This document shows, piece after piece, positions 53,620 through 61,935 of a stretch of DNA of 64,000 nucleotides. Made by a program: the position numbers and the translations under genes. How positions within the stretch are numbered: the first letter of the stretch is position 1; each line of letters begins with the position of its first letter. This DNA is from BQWY01 sp046351095 (GTDB taxonomy: Bacteria > Nitrospirota > Nitrospiria > Nitrospirales > Nitrospiraceae). The notes beneath the pieces were generated by a model. The model searched no databases. It saw only the letters and a list, made by a program, of their open reading frames with translations, and had not been told where the DNA came from. The stretch is from contig JAXLZC010000001.1 in assembly GCA_046351095.1 (NCBI GenBank), forward strand, positions 2,604,001-2,668,000, in the 5' to 3' direction.

Positions 53620-54705
53620 GTGTCGAGTTCAGCACCGAAAGTAGCCTCACGGGGACGATGGCAGCCGCAGCGAAAAGCTGCGGCTCCGCCGTCGGCCCCC
53701 AGCTACCAGGGTGATCTCAAAGATACGAATGCGCCCGCTCGGGCCAGTCGGGTTATGCCCTATTTATTCGGTGCGGCGGGGATACTCTTCCTTGCAGCAG
53801 GCGGATGGATGTGGTCGAGCCTCCAACCGCAGATGGGCGCTCAGCCTGCCTCAACTACATTGCCAGAGGTCTCCCCATCGACATCGTCCACTCTGTCAGC
53901 AGCAACAACGGCAAGAATTCTCCCGGCGGAATCAGGCGGGTTTGCCATCGATGTCGATACGACCAATACTACCGATAGCCGGTTCACATGGTTTCGCAAC
54001 AACGCGCTGATCAACGGACAGACAGGCCGCCTCCTGCCCATAGGCATTGCGAATGCCGGGGATCGCTTGCATGCGGAGATTCTCTCCACGATGCAGGACG
54101 GGAGTCAGCGGACGGTCGTCAGTTCTGTCTATATGGTTGAGGCGTCGAGTGCCCTGATTCGTGGCTTCAGGTTCGAACCGTCCGTGCCGCGATCTGGAGA
54201 GGCACTGACGTTGATCACGGAAGCGAGCGATGTGGATCCGCAGAGTCTGACGTTGCGGTATCGATGGATTAAGAATGACAACGTTGTGCAGGAAAGCGCC
54301 TCCGCAGTGCTTGCCGCGGACCAGCTTGCTCGTGGCGATCGCGTGCAGGTCGAGGTGACGGCGTCGCTCAGCGGGTCGGGTGATGTCGTGCACAAGTCCG
54401 ATACCGTGACCATCGGCAACGCGCATCCGCGCATTACATCGACGCCCATGTTCAGCCTCTCGGGAAGCGTGCACGAGTATCGCGTCGTCGCCGTCGATCC
54501 TGAGCACGACCCGGTGCACTTCCAACTTTCCGGCGCGCCGGTTGGTATGGCCATCGATGCGAGCAGTGGCCGCCTGCAATGGACGCCGTCTGGCGCACCC
54601 GGCAGCACGCATCGCGTTCGTGTGGAAGCGCACGACGACAGCGACGGCGTCGCTGTGCAAGAGTTCGATGTGACCGTTCCGGAGCCGCCGAAAGCAGCTA
54701 GCTAG
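53620..54705 (+). CDS. Membrane-anchored protein with Ig-like (He_PIG) domain
   Basis: 361 residues. A polar N terminus of about 45 residues (several Pro/Ala/Arg), one membrane helix (MPYLFGAAGILFLAAGGWMW, about 48-66), then an extracytoplasmic part. It contains at least one putative Ig-type domain: RITSTPMFSLSGSVHEYRVVAVDPEHDPVHFQLSGAPVGMAIDASSGRLQWTPSG, read in parts, with the ID-x-x-x-G-x-h-x-W-T-P hallmark of He_PIG. A second, earlier repeat (TLITEASDVDPQSLTLRYRWIKND) looks related. GTG 53620 is one base after the PilY1 stop, so it is in the same operon, but the ribosome site is poor. I do not recognise the full protein. Confidence 0.7.
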   Translation: MSSSAPKVASRGRWQPQRKAAAPPSAPSYQGDLKDTNAPARASRVMPYLFGAAGILFLAAGGWMWSSLQPQMGAQPASTTLPEVSPSTSSTLSAATTARILPAESGGFAIDVDTTNTTDSRFTWFRNNALINGQTGRLLPIGIANAGDRLHAEILSTMQDGSQRTVVSSVYMVEASSALIRGFRFEPSVPRSGEALTLITEASDVDPQSLTLRYRWIKNDNVVQESASAVLAADQLARGDRVQVEVTASLSGSGDVVHKSDTVTIGNAHPRITSTPMFSLSGSVHEYRVVAVDPEHDPVHFQLSGAPVGMAIDASSGRLQWTPSGAPGSTHRVRVEAHDDSDGVAVQEFDVTVPEPPKAAS

Positions 54706-54789
54706 TTGCCAGTGCTCGATTCCAACCTCGCTCCCACACGCCTGGTTCGATCAATCTTGAGGCCGGATCCTGTCGGTGTGGTCTCGGCC

Positions 54790-54819
54790 TTGTCTTCAGA
54801 AAATCGCTTTTGATACCAT
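54790..54819 (+). promoter_or_regulatory. Candidate sigma70 promoter for phoH
   Basis: TTGTCT (54790-54795), 18-base spacer, TACCAT (54814-54819), 40 bases before the phoH start. The same -10 is seen upstream of the exported-protein pair. Confidence 0.45.
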
Positions 54820-54858
54820 CCTCACGTCGGACGACGCTTGAGAGGATAAATCACCCGC

Positions 54859-55914
54859 GTGCGCAAACTGAAACTTCGGGAAGGGACGAACACCGCCGCG
54901 CTCTTCGGCCACCATGACCGACACCTGAAGCTCGTGGAAAGCGAGCTTGGAGTAAGGTTGGCGGCGCGAGGGGAAGAGTTGGTGATCGACGGCCCTTCGG
55001 ACGCGGAGCGGAAGGCCGAACACGTCCTCACCGAACTCGCGACGTTGACCACGCAGGGGTATAACCTCCGTTTGGACGATGTGCATGTGGCTCTGTCTGC
55101 CTTACGCCACGGGCACGAGCATTCCGTGAGCGACTTGTTGGCGAATCCCGTCGCCATCGCAACGCGCAAACGCGCCGTCGCTCCCAAAACCCCGACACAA
55201 AAAATCTACATCGAGGCGATCGAACAGCACGACATCGTGATCGGTATCGGTCCGGCCGGGACCGGAAAAACCTACTTGGCGATGGCCATGGCGGTGCAAG
55301 CCTTGGCGCAGCGCGAGGTCAGTCGGATCATTCTCGCGCGTCCGGCCGTCGAGGCGGGCGAGAAGCTCGGCTTCTTGCCGGGCGACATGTTTGCGAAGGT
55401 GAATCCCTACCTGCGGCCGCTCTACGATGCGCTGTACGACATGATGGAACTGGAGCGAGCGAATCGTTTGGTCGAGCGCGGCGAAATCGAAATCGCACCG
55501 CTGGCCTTCATGCGCGGACGCACGCTGAACGATTCGTTCGTGATTTTGGACGAAGCGCAAAACGCGACCGCCGAACAAATGAAAATGTTCCTGACGCGCC
55601 TCGGAAACAATTCGAAAGCCGTCGTCACCGGCGATGTGACGCAGGTCGACTTGCCTGGCGATAAAGTCTCCGGGTTAGTCGAGATCCGTGAGATCTTGCA
55701 GAACATTCAGGGCATCGAATTCGTGTACTTCAACGAGACAGACGTAGTGCGGCATCGATTGGTGCAGGACATCATCCGCGCCTATGATCGTCACCACGGT
55801 GCTGCGCCGCCTGCGCGCCCTGGCCAATCGGTGTTCACCCGTCCTCGTCATGCGCCGTCGTCCTCGTCGCTCCCGCCGACCGAACACCCGGCTTCCGGGA
55901 GTCAGCCTCACTAA
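54859..55914 (+). CDS. PhoH-family ATPase (YbeZ-type)
   Basis: 351 residues, a PhoH/YbeZ family NTPase related to RNA helicases, often linked with ybeY and RNA metabolism. Walker A is GIGPAGTGKTYLAMAMAV, Walker B VILDEAQNATAEQMKMFLTRLG, and the N-terminal KH-like or RNA-binding segment precedes it. The tail (last 30 residues) is Pro/Ser-rich and not conserved. It starts with GTG 54859 after AGAGGA; its stop overlaps the ybeY start by one base (TAATG). The ybeZ-ybeY order is conserved widely. Confidence 0.92.
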   Translation: MRKLKLREGTNTAALFGHHDRHLKLVESELGVRLAARGEELVIDGPSDAERKAEHVLTELATLTTQGYNLRLDDVHVALSALRHGHEHSVSDLLANPVAIATRKRAVAPKTPTQKIYIEAIEQHDIVIGIGPAGTGKTYLAMAMAVQALAQREVSRIILARPAVEAGEKLGFLPGDMFAKVNPYLRPLYDALYDMMELERANRLVERGEIEIAPLAFMRGRTLNDSFVILDEAQNATAEQMKMFLTRLGNNSKAVVTGDVTQVDLPGDKVSGLVEIREILQNIQGIEFVYFNETDVVRHRLVQDIIRAYDRHHGAAPPARPGQSVFTRPRHAPSSSSLPPTEHPASGSQPH

Positions 55915-56396
55915 TGGCCATTCATGTGTCGAGTCGTCTCCGGCAGCGCCGGGTGCACGCTCGTGTCGTCACGCAGCTCGTTCGCACGATTCTCGATCGA
56001 CTTCGTTGCGGCGATGTTGAAGTCGGAGTGACCTTTCTCGGCGATCGAGCAATGCGGCGCTTAAATCGCGAGTATCGACACAAAAATCGGACGACGGATG
56101 TGTTGGCCTTCGCGGGGCGCGAGACCTATCAGCCCCCGACCGGACGGTCCGTACTCGGCGATGTCGTCATTTCGGTTCCGCAGGCGCAGCGGCAGGCGCG
56201 GGCAGCCGGACATAGTGTCGATGCGGAGTTGACCATGCTCATTGTCCATGGGATGCTCCACCTCCTCGGTTACGATCATGAAACGAACGCACGCGATGCG
56301 CGGCGAATGTTTGCTACACAGCGACGGATGTTGACTGCGGTGGGAACACCAGGGCGCTACTTCACCGTGAACAGGCCAACCGCCCGCCGCGGCTGA
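55914..56396 (+). CDS. ybeY: Endoribonuclease YbeY
   Basis: 160 residues. Single-strand-specific, metal-dependent RNase needed for 16S 3'-end processing and ribosome quality control. The zinc motif H-x3-H-x5-H is HGMLHLLGYDH, and the substrate Arg motif appears as NRTTDVLAFAGRE, slightly altered from the usual TDVLSFP. It is coupled to phoH by a one-base overlap. The C-terminal 20 residues after the domain are polar and variable. Confidence 0.95.
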   Translation: MAIHVSSRLRQRRVHARVVTQLVRTILDRLRCGDVEVGVTFLGDRAMRRLNREYRHKNRTTDVLAFAGRETYQPPTGRSVLGDVVISVPQAQRQARAAGHSVDAELTMLIVHGMLHLLGYDHETNARDARRMFATQRRMLTAVGTPGRYFTVNRPTARRG

Positions 56397-56428
56397 ACAC
56401 TACGAGTAGAGGCGAAGAGGACTGCATC

Positions 56429-57367
56429 ATGGGGTGGTTCGATAAACTCACGGCGGGACTATCGAAGACCAGGCAAGCGGTACGTAGTTCGCTGGATCGT
56501 TTGCTGGGACGTGCGCCCGATCCCGAGACGTTGGAAGAATTGGAGGCTGTGCTGCTACAGGCGGACCTCGGGGTCAATACCGTGGAGCGGCTGATGACAC
56601 GTGTGCGCGCGACTTCCTTTTCGCAAGGTGGCGGCATGCAGCAGGTGCGGCAACTCATCGAGCAGGAGCTGCACGCCAGTCTTGCGACCAGCCAGGGCGA
56701 GTCGTTGATCGAGGCCATCCGGAAAGGTCCGCGCCCGTTCGTCCTGTTGACGGTCGGGGTCAACGGTGTCGGTAAGACGACCACGGTCGCGAAGCTGGCG
56801 CAGCGACTTACACAGTCCGGGCTTACGCCGCTGCTGGTTGCCGGCGATACGTTTCGTGCCGCGGCGATCGAGCAACTGCAAGTGTGGGCACAACGGCTCG
56901 GCGTGGAGATCGTGCATCAACGGCCGGGTAGCGACCCCGCCGCCGTTGTCTTCGACGGGTTGGCTGCGGCAAAATCCCGCAATGTGGACGTGGTCCTCAT
57001 TGATACGGCAGGACGTCTCCACACGAAGACGAACCTCATGGACGAGTTGCGCAAGGTGACGCGGGTCATCGCGCGTGAGGTGCCGGGTGCGCCGCATGAA
57101 GTCTTGTTGGTGCTTGATGCGACCGTCGGACAAAATGCCGTATCGCAAGCGAAACAATTCCACGAAGCGGTGAAGGTGACCGGCATCGCACTGACCAAGC
57201 TGGATGGAACGGCGCGCGGCGGCGTCGTCGTGGCGATCGCCAATGCTTTGAAAGTACCGGTGCGTTTGGTCGGTGTCGGAGAGTCCGCCGAGGATCTACA
57301 AGATTTTAATGCCCAAGCGTTTGTGACCGCACTGTTCGGCCAGGATGTGCCCGTGGCGCCTTCCTAA
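56429..57367 (+). CDS. ftsY: Signal recognition particle receptor FtsY
   Basis: 312 residues, a NG-domain GTPase that docks SRP-ribosome complexes at the SecYEG translocon. N domain (about 1-85) is helical. G domain: G1 GVNGVGKTTTVAKLA, G3 DTAGRLHTK, G4 TKLDGTARGG, and RLVGVGESAEDLQDFNAQAFV near the end. The acidic A domain of E. coli FtsY is missing, as in many bacteria. It begins 32 bases after ybeY, so the three genes may form one unit. Confidence 0.97.
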   Translation: MGWFDKLTAGLSKTRQAVRSSLDRLLGRAPDPETLEELEAVLLQADLGVNTVERLMTRVRATSFSQGGGMQQVRQLIEQELHASLATSQGESLIEAIRKGPRPFVLLTVGVNGVGKTTTVAKLAQRLTQSGLTPLLVAGDTFRAAAIEQLQVWAQRLGVEIVHQRPGSDPAAVVFDGLAAAKSRNVDVVLIDTAGRLHTKTNLMDELRKVTRVIAREVPGAPHEVLLVLDATVGQNAVSQAKQFHEAVKVTGIALTKLDGTARGGVVVAIANALKVPVRLVGVGESAEDLQDFNAQAFVTALFGQDVPVAPS

Positions 57368-57494
57368 GTCGCGCCGGCGTTCAGCAAGGTGCCACGCCGG
57401 TACCCTCCGTAGTATCCCTCTACCTTGTAACTCCCACAAATTCCGCGTCCAGGCCGTTCGCGCTGCCGCGCTGTGCCGAAATCGCAGTCTTCCT

Positions 57495-57537
57495 TTGGAT
57501 CCCTTCACTCCCGTGATAGGGTGGTGACCATAGTCAC
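57495..57537 (+). promoter_or_regulatory. Possible promoter with palindromic operator before the response regulator
   Basis: TTGGAT (57495-57500), 16-base spacer, TAGGGT (57517-57522), followed at once by the palindrome GTGACCATAGTCAC (57524-57537; 5-base arms). The promoter match is weak; the repeat downstream of it would be a natural repressor site. Confidence 0.3.
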
Positions 57538-57633
57538 ATAGGGTTCGGAACGAGCACTCAAGAGCGGCGGTTCCGTCGGCTTACGTCGAGCGTGAGTCGT
57601 CACGGGGCGGGTCTGCGCGGGAGGCAATTCAGC

Positions 57634-58434
57634 ATGGTGACGATGTTGGTGGTCGACGACGACCGGTTGAATTGCGACCTCATTCAAGCCGTATTTGCGC
57701 GCCAGGGGTATCACGTCCTGACGGCGCTCAGCGGACGCGAGGCGCTGGAATTGTTCGACCAGCATCGGCCGCTTGTGACCTTGCTGGATCTGCGGATGCC
57801 TGAGATGGACGGCTTGGCCGTATTGAAGGAAATTCGTGCGCGCGCGCCCTATGCGGCCGTCGTGATGGTGGGCGCCGGCGCGACCGATTTCCACGAGAAC
57901 ATGGCGCGCGAACTCGGCGTCACCGATTTTCTCCGCAAGGGCCTGTCGCTGGATGTGCTGATGCAGAGCGTCAACCATGCGGTGCAGACGTCGGAGCAGG
58001 CTGCAGATGCCGTGTCGGCTGGCGTGACGAACTCCGGGTACGAGACACCCTCGTTCGGCGAATCGACCGATTCGATCCTGGTCGTCGACGACGAATTTTT
58101 GGTGCGCGATCTGTTGGTGCGGTTCCTGTCGATGCGCGGGTATCGCGCGCAAGGCGCCGCGTCCGGAGAGGCCGCGCTCGCAGCGGTGCAACGTCAGCAA
58201 CCGGATTTGATCCTCCTCGATTTGACGATGCCCGAGATGTCGGGGGTCGAGGTCTTGCGCGCGCTGCGTGCGAACGATTTCCCGGGTGGTGTGATCGTGC
58301 TGACAGGGAGTCACGATCAAAGCGTGCTCTACGAATCCTGGGAACTGGGTGTGCAGGAAGTGCTGTTTAAGCCCGTGGATCTCGATCGGCTGCTGACGGC
58401 TGTGCAGTTGGTCTTGGTCTGTCGCGAGTGTTGA
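57634..58434 (+). CDS. Double-receiver response regulator
   Basis: 266 residues with two CheY-like receiver domains and no output domain. REC1 (about 1-125) has the acidic VVDDD, phosphoacceptor Asp52 in LLDLRMPEMDG and a Lys in FLRKGLS, but the Thr/Ser switch position reads VMVGAGA, so signalling may be altered. REC2 (about 145-265) has VVDDE, the acceptor in ILLDLTMPEMSG, the switch residue in VLTGS and FKPVD. A linker of about 20 residues separates them. ATG 57634 with GGGAGG upstream is preferred to the longer start at 57592. No histidine kinase is adjacent. Confidence 0.9.
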   Translation: MVTMLVVDDDRLNCDLIQAVFARQGYHVLTALSGREALELFDQHRPLVTLLDLRMPEMDGLAVLKEIRARAPYAAVVMVGAGATDFHENMARELGVTDFLRKGLSLDVLMQSVNHAVQTSEQAADAVSAGVTNSGYETPSFGESTDSILVVDDEFLVRDLLVRFLSMRGYRAQGAASGEAALAAVQRQQPDLILLDLTMPEMSGVEVLRALRANDFPGGVIVLTGSHDQSVLYESWELGVQEVLFKPVDLDRLLTAVQLVLVCREC

Positions 58435-58466
58435 GTTCGTCCAGGTAGTCTGTGTAGTGTGGGGCG

Positions 58467-60743
58467 ATGTCCCTCCTACGCAGAGTCGTGGCCTTCGCCC
58501 TATCCTCTTCGGTCGCCCTGTTTCTCTGTCCCGTTTTTCCTGTCGTCGACGCAATCGCCGCCGAGCAGAACCCTCCGTCTTCAGCATCGGATACGTTCCG
58601 TATTACCCATCACGATCTGTCGGTCGCGATCGATCCGGCTACACATCGATTGCGCGCAACCGACCGTGTGACGGTCTTGTCACCAACGCCGAACAACTCT
58701 CCAGACACCAAGCAGACCGAGGCCCTGCAATTTACGTTGGCCCCGACGCTGCGCGTAACGCATCTGGCTGCCATGTCTGGAGCCCGCACCCTGCCGGTGC
58801 GATACAGCCAGAGCACGCAGGTACTGCCGGGATTCGGCGGTGACGCCACACAAGTGATCACCGTCCAGATGGAGGAACGCCAGGTGGCGTCGTTCACGCT
58901 CCAGTGGGATTACGAGGGTGTGGTTCACGATCCGCCGCGAGAGCCGCGTCAGTTACGGTTTGTTACTCCGAGCGAAACGTCCGGCACCATCGGCCCCGAC
59001 GGCGTGTACCTGAGCAGCGAGTCGCAGTGGTATCCCGATGTCACCGGATCGCTACCGACGTTTCATGTCGCGGTGTCGCTTCCCTCCGGCTGGTCTGCCG
59101 TGACGCATGGCCGAGAGGTGCTCGCCTCTGGCGAGCAGGCCGGGACGACTTCGTCTCCGCATCGTTCCGAGTGGGAGGTGCCGGAACCGACCGAGGCGTT
59201 GACCCTCGTTGCCAATCAATTCGTACGCTCTGTGCGCATGTGGCAGGATCCGAGCGGGCGAGCCGTACGATTGGAAACGGATTTTTTGCCGGACAACGCG
59301 ACGTTGTCCGCCGAGTACCTCGACGCGTCGGGGCGGTATCTCGAGGCGTACACCAAAATCCTCGGCTCCTATCCGTTCGACAAATTCGCCGTGGTGGAAA
59401 ACTTTTTTGCCAGCGGTCTCGGCATGCCCTCGTTCACCTTGTTGGGCAGCGGGTCGATCAAACGGCACTATACGCAGCCCTACGCACTTGGGCACGAGAT
59501 CGTCCATAGCTGGATCGGCAACGCAATCTTCAATCGACCCGAGAGCGGCAATTGGGTGGAAGGGCTCACGACCTACCTCGCCAACTATTATTACGATGAA
59601 CTCACGGGGCATGTGCCGCAGGCGCGCGATCAGCGCCGCCAAATGGTGGCGGCCTATCCTGTGTACGTGGCGCCCGAGCAGGATTATCCCGTCGGGCAAT
59701 TTATGCGGAAGGTCGATCAGAAGGACAACGCCATCGGCTATCAAAAGGCGGCGATGGTGTTTCACGCGCTGCGACAGGAGATCAGCGACGCCGCATTTTG
59801 GGCGGGCATTGCGCGTCTTGGGCGTGAGCATCGCTGGCGTCATCTGGCGTGGGCCGATCTAGAACGTATCTTCGAAGCAGAGCACGGTCGGTCGTTGAGG
59901 TGGTTTTTTGCGCAGTGGGTGGAGCGCGCCGGCGCACCGGAATTGACGGTGACCGCAACGCGCGCCAGTGCTGCCTCGTCCGTGGAGATTGCCGTGCGGC
60001 AGCGTGAGCCGTTTTTTCGTGCCTCGTTGCCGCTGCTGTTCCTCGGGAAGAACGGCGCGCAGCACTCAACGACCATGATGCTGACCGGTGCGACCGACAC
60101 CACGACAATATCGCTGCCGTTCGAGCCGACACATGTGGTGGTCGATCCTGATGCGCACCTGTTTCGTCGATTGTCGCGCGGCGAATTGCCGCCGATGCTG
60201 AATCTCCTCGCGACCGATACGCAGCGGACGGTGGTGCTCACGCATCGCTCGGATGGCGAGGAAGCCAGCGTGTATCGACGGATTGTCGAACGGTTGACGG
60301 GGAGCGAGTCTGCAGGCGCGTCGGCTGACGAGGCGCCACGCACCGAGTTGGTCGAACGGCTGTCCGACGGCGCGTCGAAGGCGGCGCATGCACAGGGCTC
60401 GCTGTTGTTTCTGGGAGCAGATCAAGCGGCGGCCTGGGCGCAGGAAGCAGACCCTGTCTGTGCGCAATCCGTGACAGTCGGTGAAAAGTCGGTGTCTGTC
60501 GTCGGCACGGCGTACGATGCGCCGGGATTGGCGCTGTTGATCAACTGTCCGCGCCGACATGACGGGCGTCCAGCCGATGGGCGGATGGCCACCTGGTTTT
60601 TCGGAACAGCGCCGGACGCGGCCGGCCGTGTCGCACGCCTCTTGTTCTTTTATGGATGGCAGAGCTACCTTGTATTCCGCGACGGCGCCGTGGTGGCGCG
60701 TGGAGAGATCGGCGACGGGGCGCTCCGTATCCCCGTGAGGTGA
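58467..60743 (+). CDS. Exported M1-family aminopeptidase-like metallopeptidase
   Basis: 758 residues with a signal peptide (LRRVVAFALSSSVALFLCPVFPVVDAIAAE). The zinc site is His343-Glu344-x-x-His347 in GHEIVHSWIGN, followed 18 residues later by Glu365 in NWVEGLTTYLANYY. This HExxH-x17-EG spacing is that of a bacterial M1 subgroup rather than the classic x18. The upstream motif is AVVENFFASGLGMPSFTLLG instead of GAMEN, so the exopeptidase substrate pocket is altered and endopeptidase or inactive versions are possible. The domain after about residue 500 has no recognised family. It is close to the next two genes, likely one transcript, and acts outside the cytoplasm. Confidence 0.86.
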   Translation: MSLLRRVVAFALSSSVALFLCPVFPVVDAIAAEQNPPSSASDTFRITHHDLSVAIDPATHRLRATDRVTVLSPTPNNSPDTKQTEALQFTLAPTLRVTHLAAMSGARTLPVRYSQSTQVLPGFGGDATQVITVQMEERQVASFTLQWDYEGVVHDPPREPRQLRFVTPSETSGTIGPDGVYLSSESQWYPDVTGSLPTFHVAVSLPSGWSAVTHGREVLASGEQAGTTSSPHRSEWEVPEPTEALTLVANQFVRSVRMWQDPSGRAVRLETDFLPDNATLSAEYLDASGRYLEAYTKILGSYPFDKFAVVENFFASGLGMPSFTLLGSGSIKRHYTQPYALGHEIVHSWIGNAIFNRPESGNWVEGLTTYLANYYYDELTGHVPQARDQRRQMVAAYPVYVAPEQDYPVGQFMRKVDQKDNAIGYQKAAMVFHALRQEISDAAFWAGIARLGREHRWRHLAWADLERIFEAEHGRSLRWFFAQWVERAGAPELTVTATRASAASSVEIAVRQREPFFRASLPLLFLGKNGAQHSTTMMLTGATDTTTISLPFEPTHVVVDPDAHLFRRLSRGELPPMLNLLATDTQRTVVLTHRSDGEEASVYRRIVERLTGSESAGASADEAPRTELVERLSDGASKAAHAQGSLLFLGADQAAAWAQEADPVCAQSVTVGEKSVSVVGTAYDAPGLALLINCPRRHDGRPADGRMATWFFGTAPDAAGRVARLLFFYGWQSYLVFRDGAVVARGEIGDGALRIPVR

Positions 60744-60744
60744 C

Positions 60745-61935
60745 ATGACACAGCATCAGCAGAACACACATCGGACAGGCGAGCGTTTGCGGTATCAGCG
60801 TACGGTATTCCTTTCGGCGTATGCGCTTACCGCAGGCATGACAGTGATGACGGCGCTCGATGCGCATGCGGACATGCCCATGGCGGTGTCATCCGAACGC
60901 GTGACCCACTCGGCCTCGACGAGTCCCGGCGCGGAACGACACTTTGCGAACATTCGACAGCTCACCTTCGGCCGCCAAAATGCCGAGGCCTATTTTTCGT
61001 TTGAAGGCGACAAGCTGGTGTTCCAGTCGACGAACGATTGGACCGGCGCGACCGGCAACGATTTGCCGAAGGCGGACGCCGTGCCTCCCGGCCAGTTAGG
61101 CTGTTACCAAATGTATGTGTTGGATCTGGAGACGAACCAGGTCCGGATCGTCAGCCGAGGCATCGGCGCAACAACCTGCGGATACTTTTTCCCCGGTGGC
61201 CGCCGCGTGCTGTATTCATCGACGCACGGCACCGGCGCCGGGTGTCCGCCCAAGCCGAGTCGCGAGGGCGGTTACCGCTGGGCGCTCGACGATTACGATG
61301 TGTATTCCACGCGTCTCGACGGCACGCAGTTGCAGCGTCTGACCGCGACGCCCGGGTATGACGCCGAGGCCACGGTCTCGCCCGACGGCAAGAGCATCGT
61401 GTGGACATCCGTACGCGACGGCGATCTCGATCTCTACAGCATGCATATCGACGGCACGCACGTGAAGCGGCTGACGACCGAAGTCGGCTACGACGGCGGC
61501 GCGTTTTTTTCGCCGGACAGTCGGCGCATCGTGTACCGCGCGCAGCATCCGCAGACCTCGAAGGAAGTCGACGAGTATCAGGCGTTACTGAAGGAAAAGC
61601 TGGTGCAGCCGAACCGCATGGAAATTTTTACGATGAATGCGGACGGCAGCGACAAACGACAAATCACGCACAACGGCGCGTCGAACTTTGCACCGTATTT
61701 CTATCCCGATGGACACCGGATTGTGTTTTCGTCGAACGGCACCGCGGGCGAGCGTACGTTCCATCTCTATCTGATCGGCGACGACGGCAAGGCGTTGGAG
61801 CAGCTCACGACGATAGGTAACTTCAATAGCTTCCCGATGTTCTCGCCGGACGGCAAGCGTGTGGTCTGGGTCTCGGATCGCCACGCCAAGGCGCCGGGCG
61901 AATTTAACGTTTTTCTCGCCGACTGGGTGCCGTGA
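60745..61935 (+). CDS. TolB-like beta-propeller (PD40) exported protein
   Basis: 396 residues. A basic N-terminal region (about 25 residues) precedes a hydrophobic segment (TVFLSAYALTAGMTVMTALDAHA) consistent with a signal peptide. The rest is a WD40-like propeller of PD40 repeats, clearest as SPDGKSIVWTSVRDGDLDLYSMHIDG (in parts), FSPDSRRIVYRAQ, YPDGHRIVFSSN and FSPDGKRVVWVSD. It differs from Pal-associated TolB in lacking the TolB_N domain. The start is 1 base after the preceding stop, and the last codons overlap the next gene by 4 bases. Possibly a partner or regulator of the peptidase; that is inference. Confidence 0.85.
   Translation: MTQHQQNTHRTGERLRYQRTVFLSAYALTAGMTVMTALDAHADMPMAVSSERVTHSASTSPGAERHFANIRQLTFGRQNAEAYFSFEGDKLVFQSTNDWTGATGNDLPKADAVPPGQLGCYQMYVLDLETNQVRIVSRGIGATTCGYFFPGGRRVLYSSTHGTGAGCPPKPSREGGYRWALDDYDVYSTRLDGTQLQRLTATPGYDAEATVSPDGKSIVWTSVRDGDLDLYSMHIDGTHVKRLTTEVGYDGGAFFSPDSRRIVYRAQHPQTSKEVDEYQALLKEKLVQPNRMEIFTMNADGSDKRQITHNGASNFAPYFYPDGHRIVFSSNGTAGERTFHLYLIGDDGKALEQLTTIGNFNSFPMFSPDGKRVVWVSDRHAKAPGEFNVFLADWVP

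Noticed and set aside
54761..54790. Inverted repeat AGGCCG...CGGCCT after the Ig-like gene.
   Set aside because: Short arms with a loop of about 20 bases and little T-run; too weak to call.
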